From the NCBI GenBank assembly GCA_045808425.1, contig JBJMFM010000348.1, positions 1-5,027 on the forward strand: a DNA stretch of 5,027 bases, written 5' to 3'. The position numbers and the translations under genes were made by a program. Below the pieces are notes generated by a model. It made no database searches and was not told where the DNA came from. It saw only the letters and a list, made by a program, of their open reading frames with translations. This document shows, one piece after another, positions 1-5,020 of this stretch. How positions within the stretch are numbered: the stretch's first letter is position 1; each line of letters opens with the position of its first letter. This stretch comes from JAFAQB01 sp045808425. GTDB taxonomy: Archaea; Thermoproteota; Nitrososphaeria; Nitrososphaerales; Nitrososphaeraceae.

Positions 1-91
1 GGTAATCATATCACTTATTTAGATAGTTTCTGCAACTATGTAGTAGAAATAATCGTTACTTCTAGTTATAATTTGATACAATAATAAATAC

Positions 92-104
92 ATTATCTGA
101 TAAT
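92..104. repeat. 13-nt odd palindrome in AT-rich intergenic DNA
   Basis: ATTATC and its reverse complement GATAAT are separated by a single T. The site lies in the non-coding stretch 1-239, which has stops in all frames and no recognisable gene end from the left. In DNA this AT-rich such a palindrome can arise by chance, so no function is assigned. Confidence 0.35.
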
Positions 105-133
105 TGTGTGCATTTTTCTACATTCACATAGTA

Positions 134-156
134 GATTCATGAATCAAATCAAATCA
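134..156. repeat. 12-bp perfect palindrome running into three AATCA copies
   Basis: GATTCATGAATC at 134-145 is a perfect palindrome. Three exact head-to-tail copies of AATCA follow and overlap it at 142-156. The element lies beyond the stop codon and T-tracts of the leftward aminopeptidase gene. It could be a protein-binding site for a gene lying left of the window, or simple sequence. What is seen is only the symmetry and the period-5 repeat. Confidence 0.45.
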
Positions 157-199
157 AAAACCAGCTTCATTATTTATTTAATTGTTAATGGTGGTTTTT
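156..199. repeat. 8-bp inverted repeat with 28-nt loop, possible back-up terminator
   Basis: AAAAACCA (156-163) and TGGTTTTT (192-199) are perfect reverse complements around a 28-nt AT-rich spacer. Read on the minus strand, the distal arm ends in a T5 tract about 110 nt past the aminopeptidase stop codon, so it could act as a second termination point after the T-tracts at 240-257. The long loop and AT-only outer pairs make a stable RNA hairpin doubtful. Confidence 0.3.
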
Positions 200-239
200 A
201 CGTGTAGAAAATATTCTTCTTATAGGTTGAGTTGAGAGC

Positions 240-257
240 AAAAAAGAGCAAAAACAA
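240..257 (-). terminator. Oligo-T terminator of the M1 aminopeptidase gene
   Basis: On the minus strand, starting 14 nt after the TGA stop, there are two T-tracts, T5 (254-250) and T6 (245-240), separated by GCTC. Archaeal RNA polymerase typically terminates at such oligo-T stretches without a GC-rich stem. The position directly after the stop codon suggests a short 3' UTR and a transcript that does not run into a further leftward gene. Confidence 0.6.
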
Positions 258-270
258 TGAGTATCAAATC

Positions 271-2958
271 TCATTGTAATTGTCTCTCTAACCTACTCAC
301 CTTTTGCATCATTTCTAGGCTCTTTGATTTGAGTTTGTCAACATCTTCTCTAATAGTTATAACTTCCTTTGGAGTATTCATTGATTCTTTGATCAAATTT
401 AGGCATTCTTCAGCTATCCTTATCACCTTATGGTCTATATCGTGCTCGATTACCCAAGTCAACTCAGGAATTGCTTTTGGATCTTCAGCATCTGCAAATG
501 CTCTGCAAGCATTAATGCGAACGCGGAGCCATCTATCAGTTAGTAATCTCTTGAGATGATCAAATACTTCGTGATTTTCTCGTACAAATTTACCCAGAGC
601 AAAAGTTGCAGCTTCACGTATCCTATTGCTGTGGCCATACTTGCTCTTTTCAATCAGCAATGCAGCAATTTCTTTATTTTCTCTGAATTCTTTCAAACCT
701 TTAATAGCTCCCTGGGCTATAACGTCCTGAAAACTACTCATTTCAATAGCCTTTCTCAATATAGGAATTGATTGTATGCTCTTTATTTTGCCAATTGCAG
801 TTGCTATCTCTGCTTCTACAAAATAGCTTTTATCCCTATCTATTAACATGGATTTGAGCAAATTAAGTGAATCTTCCTTTCTGAATTCTCCCATAGCTCT
901 TACTATTGCTCGTCTGACTTTAGAATGCTTTACATATGAAGAAGAAGAAAGACATTTCTTTAAGGCCTCATAGGCAAAATCAGATTTAATTAACCCTAAT
1001 ATTTTGGCGGCCTCAGCAGAAACTCCCCAAAAACTGTCTTCCATTACTACCTTTTGCAATGATTCAATGACATCTTCTGAAGATTCGTTCTTCAGAGCGC
1101 GAGCCGATTCTATTCTCTCAATTACAGTTCTTCCATTCTGTAATTGTTTGATAAGCATCTCCTTTGGAGCCTTCAGGGATATTGTCTTTAACACCTTAAA
1201 GTATGGATCAATTGATATCCATTCTATTTCCATTCCCTTTTTATCGACGACTGGAATTTGAAAGACATTTTCCTTTTCTGATATGTCAAAAGTATAAACT
1301 ACTTCTTCTTTTTCTATTTCCCTTCCTTTTTCTCCTATTTCATTTTTATCTTCAGAGGTGGAAGAATCAGAGGTAGAAGGAGGATGAGAACAAGAAGAAG
1401 AAAAAACTAGTTTTATATCTAGAGGAAACTCAAACACATCACCTTCTTGTGACTGTTCAATTTTTAATTTCACAATTCTCGAGTCTACACAAAATTCTAC
1501 CTTGAGCTCCGGATGTCCAGCTTTAAAAATCCATTGATCGAAAAATTGTTCGAGACTTCTTCCTGATTCTAACTCAAGCACTTTGCGTAGATCATCAGTT
1601 TCCGCTACGCTGTTAGTGTATCTTTGAAGATATGTCTTTAAGGATCTCTTGAAGTATTTGTCACTAATATAGTTTCTTAGCATGTGGATAATACATCCAC
1701 TCTTTTCGTAAGTATGTCTGTCAAATAGATCATCTGGCTGTTTGTAGATTTTCGTTACAATTGGTCGTTTGTATCTGCTGTTAGCTTCATCAAAATAATC
1801 GTCTGCTGTCTGCATTATGTAGTATTGGAATTCATCAGTTCCCCTACTAGCTTCCCAATATAATGCTTCACAATATGTTGCAAATCCTTCATTGAGCCAA
1901 ATATGTTGCCAATCTCTACATGTTACCAAGTCACCGAACCATTGATGAGCAAGCTCATGAGAAACTAAATGATCGCTTGTAAAGTCAAGATGAGCCTTTC
2001 TATCATGTAAAGTATCTATCGTTAAAGTAGTGCAGCTGGCATTTTCCATGCCGCCATACATAAAATCTTCAACTGTAACTTGGGAATACTTACTGTAAGG
2101 ATATTTTGTGTCAAAGTATTGTTCAAAAAACTTGATCATATCTGCAGTATGCTCAAAAGATCTTGCTGCATCATTTTTTTTATCTTCAGGTACATAATAA
2201 GCTAATTTGATCTCTTTATAATATGTGCTTCTAATTTCTGCAAATCTACCTATAACAATTGATGTAAGGTATGCAGGATGTGGATTTGATTCTATCCAAG
2301 TAAAGACTCTTTTCTTGATATCCTTATTGTTCTTATCATTTACTTCACTCTGTGTTTGTCTTTGAACTTTTACTCTCTGCAAAATACCGTTTGAAATTGC
2401 AATAAAGTTCATAGGAACTGCAACTGAAATCTCACTTTCAAATTTGACCATTGGATGATCGATACATGGAAACCAAGACTTTGACTCAACTGTCTCTCCC
2501 TGCGTCCAAGCTTGTAAATTTTTCTTAGGATAATACTCATCAGGCTCAATAAAATAAAAACCCTTTCTTGGCTTTGCTGTGTATATGATATTAATGTGAA
2601 AAATGGTTCCTTCTGTTATAAATTTTCCAAGTTTGATATGGAGTTTATCATTATAGTTATGGAAATCTAAGTTCTTACTATTAGTAGGAGTATTATTGTT
2701 ACTAATAGTATTGGCATCAGTAACAAAAAACACTGATTTTATCTGCAGCTCTGAAATATCAAGTACAATTTCATCTATATCTCGAATTGCAATAAGCTCA
2801 AGTTGTTGATTACAACTGATAGTCTTAGAATTAAAATCTGGTTCTATTGATAATCGCATATTGCTGATAGTAAATAATAATGAAGGTGCATAATGAGTCC
2901 TGCTACCGGGTAGTTCAAACTTCTTGGTGCCAAGTCCATTACGTATTTTCACAGTCAT
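271..2958 (-). CDS. M1-family zinc aminopeptidase with C-terminal HEAT-repeat domain
   Basis: This 895-residue metallopeptidase probably removes N-terminal residues from peptides in the cytosol; no signal peptide or membrane segment is seen. An N-terminal beta-sandwich (about 20-225) carries the M1 signature WTQGE...SWFPCIDHP (151-169). The catalytic domain (about 230-480) has the exopeptidase motif GGMENAS (302-308) and the zinc site HELAH (334-338) with the third ligand E357 in NEGFA, the exact 18-residue spacing of the family. E335 is the expected general base and Y417 (YEKSG) the transition-state tyrosine. A beta-rich segment (about 480-595) is interrupted by a Ser/Glu/Lys-rich insert at 519-551. 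About seven HEAT-like helical pairs (about 605-860) follow, then a short predicted coiled coil (866-895). Length matches M1 enzymes of roughly 800-900 residues. The ATG at 2958 is preferred because the beta-sandwich begins by residue 23 and a TATA-like box lies suitably upstream. Substrate preference cannot be told from sequence. The architecture recalls TAF2 and tricorn-factor-like peptidases, but the catalytic residues are intact. Confidence 0.95.
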   Translation of the reverse strand: MTVKIRNGLGTKKFELPGSRTHYAPSLLFTISNMRLSIEPDFNSKTISCNQQLELIAIRDIDEIVLDISELQIKSVFFVTDANTISNNNTPTNSKNLDFHNYNDKLHIKLGKFITEGTIFHINIIYTAKPRKGFYFIEPDEYYPKKNLQAWTQGETVESKSWFPCIDHPMVKFESEISVAVPMNFIAISNGILQRVKVQRQTQSEVNDKNNKDIKKRVFTWIESNPHPAYLTSIVIGRFAEIRSTYYKEIKLAYYVPEDKKNDAARSFEHTADMIKFFEQYFDTKYPYSKYSQVTVEDFMYGGMENASCTTLTIDTLHDRKAHLDFTSDHLVSHELAHQWFGDLVTCRDWQHIWLNEGFATYCEALYWEASRGTDEFQYYIMQTADDYFDEANSRYKRPIVTKIYKQPDDLFDRHTYEKSGCIIHMLRNYISDKYFKRSLKTYLQRYTNSVAETDDLRKVLELESGRSLEQFFDQWIFKAGHPELKVEFCVDSRIVKLKIEQSQEGDVFEFPLDIKLVFSSSCSHPPSTSDSSTSEDKNEIGEKGREIEKEEVVYTFDISEKENVFQIPVVDKKGMEIEWISIDPYFKVLKTISLKAPKEMLIKQLQNGRTVIERIESARALKNESSEDVIESLQKVVMEDSFWGVSAEAAKILGLIKSDFAYEALKKCLSSSSYVKHSKVRRAIVRAMGEFRKEDSLNLLKSMLIDRDKSYFVEAEIATAIGKIKSIQSIPILRKAIEMSSFQDVIAQGAIKGLKEFRENKEIAALLIEKSKYGHSNRIREAATFALGKFVRENHEVFDHLKRLLTDRWLRVRINACRAFADAEDPKAIPELTWVIEHDIDHKVIRIAEECLNLIKESMNTPKEVITIREDVDKLKSKSLEMMQKVSRLERQLQ
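1352..1381. repeat. 15-bp tandem duplication in the aminopeptidase linker
   Basis: TCAGAGGTGGAAGAA (1352-1366) is followed directly by TCAGAGGTAGAAGGA (1367-1381), with two mismatches in 15. On the coding strand the pair gives the tandem pentapeptides PSTSD and SSTSE (residues 527-536). The unit is a multiple of three, so the frame is kept. It sits in the low-complexity insert between the catalytic and HEAT parts and looks like a fairly recent slippage duplication in a tolerant loop. Confidence 0.75.
2676..2710. repeat. 11-bp inverted repeat bounding an Asn/Thr/Ser-rich loop
   Basis: TACTATTAGTA (2676-2686) and TACTAATAGTA (2700-2710) are perfect reverse complements around a 13-nt spacer. 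The element lies within the aminopeptidase gene and coincides with residues 83-95, an Asn/Thr/Ser-rich loop in the N-terminal beta-sandwich that does not resemble conserved M1 sequence. It may be a hairpin-mediated insertion, or composition-driven chance. Confidence 0.55.
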
Positions 2959-2987
2959 TTATCAATCATCAAGTTTCATTTTTTGAC

Positions 2988-2998
2988 AAAAATAAAGC
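2988..2998 (-). promoter_or_regulatory. Candidate TATA box for the M1 aminopeptidase gene
   Basis: On the minus strand GCTTTATTTTT ends about 30 nt before the ATG at 2958. With the usual archaeal offset of about 26 nt from box centre to transcription start, RNA would begin near 2966, leaving a leader of only about 8 nt. No Shine-Dalgarno sequence is seen between box and start. The box is T-rich instead of alternating T/A, so it is weaker than the other two in this window. Confidence 0.4.
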
Positions 2999-3399
2999 TT
3001 CTGTAAATTGTCTGTTAGGTGAAAGTCTGCAAAAATCATAGAGAGATAAAAAATATGGCTATTACCTTCATTCATTAATGCGATTACTTGCAAGACAGCA
3101 TTTTATCTTTACTCCAAGTGTCTTTTCATTGTCTTTGTTAGCCAACTATAATTGTCTTACTAAATGAGAAAAATAAATAAGTAGATAGTCTTTGATGTTT
3201 TGATAAATCTTTAGCTTCGTTTATTCTTTTAATACATTATTTTTATTGTTTATTTCTATATCTTTTTATTCCAGATCACATAAGTAGAAATAAGTTCTTT
3301 AAGAAAATACAGTATTAGATGACCCAAATCAAATATACTTGTTGTTCTTATACGGTTATGAGAAATAAATATAGAGAGGAGGAGACGGAGCATCAGGAT

Positions 3400-3407
3400 C
3401 TATATAC
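3400..3407 (+). promoter_or_regulatory. TATA box of the small secreted protein gene, leaderless
   Basis: CTATATAC is centred about 26 nt before the A of the ATG at 3428, the offset at which archaeal transcription starts. This predicts a leaderless mRNA beginning at or next to the start codon. A second box-like AAATAAATATAG (3363-3373) would give a leader of about 30 nt. A purine-rich GGAGGAG at 3378-3384 is too far upstream (43 nt) to act as a ribosome site and may instead mark a factor-binding region. Confidence 0.55.
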
Positions 3408-3427
3408 ATACATCATTATCACAATCA

Positions 3428-3670
3428 ATGACAATCGTGATAGCAGCTACAGTACTATTGTTAGTAGGAGTTGCTATACTGCCTATTAACGAAGCAAGTG
3501 CAAGAGTATGTAATAATGATAATCACGATAATAGTAAAAACAACAATAACAATGATGATGATGATGATTCGCATAGTACTACTTGTACTCATCAGCAAGA
3601 CTCAAATAATCATGATCATTCTACTCAAAAAGATACAACTCCTCTCATTCTACCAGTACCTTTTCCTTAA
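3428..3670 (+). CDS. Small exported Asn/Asp/His-rich protein of unknown function
   Basis: The 80-residue product starts with a hydrophobic segment (residues 3-18) followed by an ASA-R sequence, a plausible signal peptidase site after A25, so the protein is probably exported. The predicted mature part (about 55 residues) is almost entirely low complexity: N5 then D5 (38-47), several His (33, 49, 55, 62, 64), two Cys (28, 53), and a Pro-rich tail ending PLILPVPFP. The Asp/His richness could bind divalent metal, and the cysteines could pair; both are inference. No domain is recognised. ATG 3428 is the only usable start: the frame is closed by TGA at 3359-3361 and no ATG, GTG or TTG lies between. 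The signal n-region has no Lys or Arg, which is unusual. Support for a real gene comes from the signal sequence, the well-placed TATA box and a downstream T-tract; small size and biased composition keep confidence moderate. Confidence 0.68.
   Translation: MTIVIAATVLLLVGVAILPINEASARVCNNDNHDNSKNNNNNDDDDDSHSTTCTHQQDSNNHDHSTQKDTTPLILPVPFP
3539..3568 (+). repeat. AAY/GAT trinucleotide tract coding N5-D5
   Basis: Five Asn codons (AAC/AAT mixed) run directly into five identical GAT codons. The perfect GAT5 run (3554-3568) is a microsatellite in which slippage changes length in steps of one residue without breaking the frame. It forms the centre of the mature secreted protein. Confidence 0.8.
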
Positions 3671-3750
3671 GAATGTTCTCTCTTTCAGAATCTCCAATAG
3701 TATCAACAATAACAAAAACTTCCACTAGAGATAATAGCAAAATAAATAAT

Positions 3751-3769
3751 TGTTTTTCTTTTTCTTTTC
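3751..3769 (+). terminator. Oligo-T terminator of the secreted-protein gene
   Basis: Three T-tracts (T5, T5 and T4, each broken by one or two C) occur 80 nt after the TAA stop in a pyrimidine-only stretch following the G at 3752. This is the typical archaeal intrinsic termination signal and no stem is needed. It is the strongest T-rich run downstream of the gene on this strand. Confidence 0.55.
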
Positions 3770-3818
3770 CGTTAAAATAGACAACATGATATAGTATGCC
3801 CCAACTAATTTTATCCAA

Positions 3819-3846
3819 GTCTTGTCATGTTGAAAGGTAACAAGAC
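3819..3846. repeat. 7-bp hairpin between convergent genes
   Basis: GTCTTGT (3819-3825) and ACAAGAC (3840-3846) are perfect reverse complements around a 14-nt loop. It is not followed by a T-run on the plus strand. It may be a bidirectional 3'-end structure or a binding site; no homologous element is recognised. Confidence 0.4.
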
Positions 3847-3941
3847 ATATTTGTTGATGCACCTAAGGAACAATACAAATACATTATGCAAATGCAACCT
3901 ATAACATATAATCACCTTTCTGAAATTTTTCCTACTGGAAG

Positions 3942-3957
3942 AAAAACGACAAAAAAA
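3942..3957 (-). terminator. Candidate oligo-T terminator for the 291-codon gene
   Basis: On the minus strand T7 (3957-3951) and T5 (3946-3942) flank GTCG. This is the first strong T-tract downstream of the stop at 4124, although about 170 nt away, so the mRNA would carry a long 3' UTR. It could equally end a separate short transcript from the TATA-like sequence at 4029-4037. Confidence 0.4.
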
Positions 3958-4028
3958 CTGTACTGATAAAATTGTCTGCGTTCTATCTACCTTTGATGTC
4001 ACAATAAGTTGCTTTCTACTACGACATC

Positions 4029-4037
4029 TATATTATA
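4029..4037 (-). promoter_or_regulatory. Isolated TATA-like box, weak
   Basis: TATAATATA on the minus strand predicts a transcription start near 4007. No convincing gene follows: a 63-codon GTG frame begins at 4002 but is crossed by the T-tracts at 3957-3942. Such boxes occur by chance in AT-rich spacers. Confidence 0.2.
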
Positions 4038-4123
4038 CTTTTTTATGTTAAATGTCTACGCGTTATTATTATTACTACTCACTACCTTATCCCGATTTTG
4101 TGCAACCTTAACACCGTTGCCTT

Positions 4124-4999
4124 TTATTCTAATCTTCCTTCTATAAGTGGTCTTATTGGAATCTGATCTTTTCGTAGTTTGAGTTTACTGAATATGTCAG
4201 CAGACTGTTGCTGGGTCTGATCATTTTCTTCCATTTCTATTTCTATTCCAATTTCGTTCTTTATTACATCTTTTCCTTCTCTTGCGCCAATAAGAATTAT
4301 CTGTGCATTTTGATAGTCTATAAATTTCGTATCTTTTATTATTGAAATAAAGTTCTCAGTTTCATTGAACTCCTTTAGTACTTCATCTGGATATTTTGCA
4401 GGCTCTTCTGTACTAGGATACCCTTCTGCTGGTGATCTTGTCTTCTTGGGGTTAATAACTGATATTACATAACTTGCTTCTTTTTGTATACCTAATTCTT
4501 TTTGAGCTTCTCCTGGCTCTTTTGGCATTTCAAGAATGTAAGCAAGCTCGGTATGATTTCGATACTTTAGAATTGCATACTTTCCTTCTCCAACTGGTCT
4601 TGCAGCATCGCCTCTTCTAAATTCATCTGATAAAAGTTCTTTTGTAAGCCCATTTGCATCTTTAAAAATGCCACCAACTCTGGCCCAATATCGTTCTGAT
4701 GCTCTAGCTTCAGTCCTTCTAATAGTAGGAAGTGATTTCTTGCCTATGATAAAAAGTCTATAGATTCGGTTGTCGTTATCATTTTTATTATTATCATTTG
4801 CTTGCTGCTCAGGTGCCGTGATCATAAAAAAGCGTCGAACATCTTCAATACCTTTTACTTCTTCAGATCTTACTTTTGGTCGATAGAAGAAGTAAATATC
4901 TCCATACTCTAGAATTTCAGTTTGACTTTGCTGCTGATTATGCTGATTACTATTACTACTTTGAACCTTGTTGGTATCTGAATTAGCCATATTGTCCAT
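4124..4999 (-). CDS. Conserved-looking soluble protein of unknown function
   Basis: The product is 291 residues from the ATG at 4999, or 288 from a second ATG at 4990 (residue M4). No named family is recognised. A polar Asn/Gln/Ser-rich tail (1-28) precedes a well-ordered alpha/beta-looking core: EYGDIYFFYRPKV (31-43), DVRRFFMITAP (53-63), RIYRLFIIGKKSLP (78-91), ERYWARVGGIF (102-112), ARPVGEGKYAILKYRNHTELAYILEMP (133-159), EASYVISVINPK (174-185) and NAQIILIGAR (231-240). An Asn/Asp run (68-77) interrupts the second strand pair and looks like an inserted loop. The core resembles, from memory only, conserved hypothetical proteins of bacteria and archaea that begin GDIYFFYRP; no function is known to me. 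There is no signal peptide, membrane helix or zinc-binding cysteine motif, so it is probably cytosolic. The TATA-like box at 5013-5020 lies about 26 nt before 4990, favouring the shorter form as a leaderless product. The gene stands alone, convergent with the secreted-protein gene. Confidence 0.88.
   Translation of the reverse strand: MDNMANSDTNKVQSSNSNQHNQQQSQTEILEYGDIYFFYRPKVRSEEVKGIEDVRRFFMITAPEQQANDNNKNDNDNRIYRLFIIGKKSLPTIRRTEARASERYWARVGGIFKDANGLTKELLSDEFRRGDAARPVGEGKYAILKYRNHTELAYILEMPKEPGEAQKELGIQKEASYVISVINPKKTRSPAEGYPSTEEPAKYPDEVLKEFNETENFISIIKDTKFIDYQNAQIILIGAREGKDVIKNEIGIEIEMEENDQTQQQSADIFSKLKLRKDQIPIRPLIEGRLE
4769..4801. repeat. Asn/Asp codon run in the 291-codon gene
   Basis: On the minus strand the run of AAT/AAC/GAT/GAC codons gives A-N-D-N-N-K-N-D-N-D-N (residues 67-77) between two hydrophobic strands of the core. 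It is a triplet-repeat expansion similar in character to the N5-D5 tract of the neighbouring secreted-protein gene. Confidence 0.6.
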
Positions 5000-5012
5000 T
5001 CTTCGTATCAGT

Positions 5013-5020
5013 AATTTATA
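5013..5020 (-). promoter_or_regulatory. TATA box of the 291-codon gene, decides start at 4990
   Basis: On the minus strand TATAAATT is centred near 5016.5. Counting about 26 nt gives a transcription start at 4990-4991, exactly at the second in-frame ATG (4988-4990). The first ATG (4999) would lie about 9 nt upstream of that start and so outside the mRNA. Only 28 nt of upstream sequence are available, so an additional promoter beyond the window edge cannot be excluded. Confidence 0.5.

Larger units (their letters stand above)
2959..3427. other. Divergent intergenic region, no gene seen
   Basis: This stretch separates the leftward aminopeptidase from the rightward secreted-protein gene. It is strongly AT-rich, with T-rich runs around 3218-3270 and small palindromes such as CATTAATG (3073-3080) and TTCTTTAAGAA (3295-3305). 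Candidate TATA-like boxes lie at each end. Open frames inside are under 30 codons and unconvincing. No tRNA-like or C/D-box motif was found. The space is larger than two leaderless promoters need, so regulator sites or an unseen small RNA are possible but not shown. Confidence 0.6.
3671..4123. other. Convergent intergenic region with terminators, no gene seen
   Basis: This lies between the 3' ends of the secreted-protein gene and the 291-codon gene. It contains a T-tract terminator on the plus strand (3751-3769), a 7-bp hairpin (3819-3846), a minus-strand T-tract pair (3957-3942), a TATA-like sequence on the minus strand (4029-4037) and ATT/ACT triplet runs (4065-4082). The one longer open frame (minus, 63 codons, GTG start at 4002) reads like random AT-rich DNA and is not called. 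Confidence 0.6.

Noticed and set aside
257..559. Plus-strand frames antisense to the aminopeptidase (also 556-771 and 1004-1261)
   Set aside because: They are antisense shadows of the HEAT-repeat coding region, Ser/Leu/Phe-rich with no recognisable feature.
2684..2694. 11-nt sequence TTAGTAGGAGT shared between the aminopeptidase gene and the secreted-protein gene (near 3461)
   Set aside because: The two copies are in opposite coding senses and unrelated protein contexts, with no extended similarity. It is probably chance.
2962..2979. Five-codon mini-ORF just upstream of the aminopeptidase start
   Set aside because: If the transcript starts near 2966 as the TATA-like box predicts, this ATG would not be in the mRNA.
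3078..3167. Plus-strand 29-codon frame in the divergent spacer
   Set aside because: Too short, with no convincing promoter and no ribosome site. It is expected by chance.
3378..3384. GGAGGAG as a Shine-Dalgarno site for the secreted-protein gene
   Set aside because: It lies 43 nt upstream of the ATG, far beyond the usual 5-10 nt, and upstream of the predicted transcription start.
3471..3728. Plus-strand 85-codon frame overlapping the secreted-protein gene
   Set aside because: It is the +1-frame shadow of the Asn/Asp repeat, producing Ile/Met runs from ATA/ATG triplets. The other frame has a signal peptide and a matched promoter.
3811..4002. Minus-strand 63-codon frame with GTG start
   Set aside because: Composition looks random, no domain or conserved motif is visible, and T7/T5 tracts cross the frame. 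A TATA-like box lies upstream, but this is weak evidence in AT-rich DNA.
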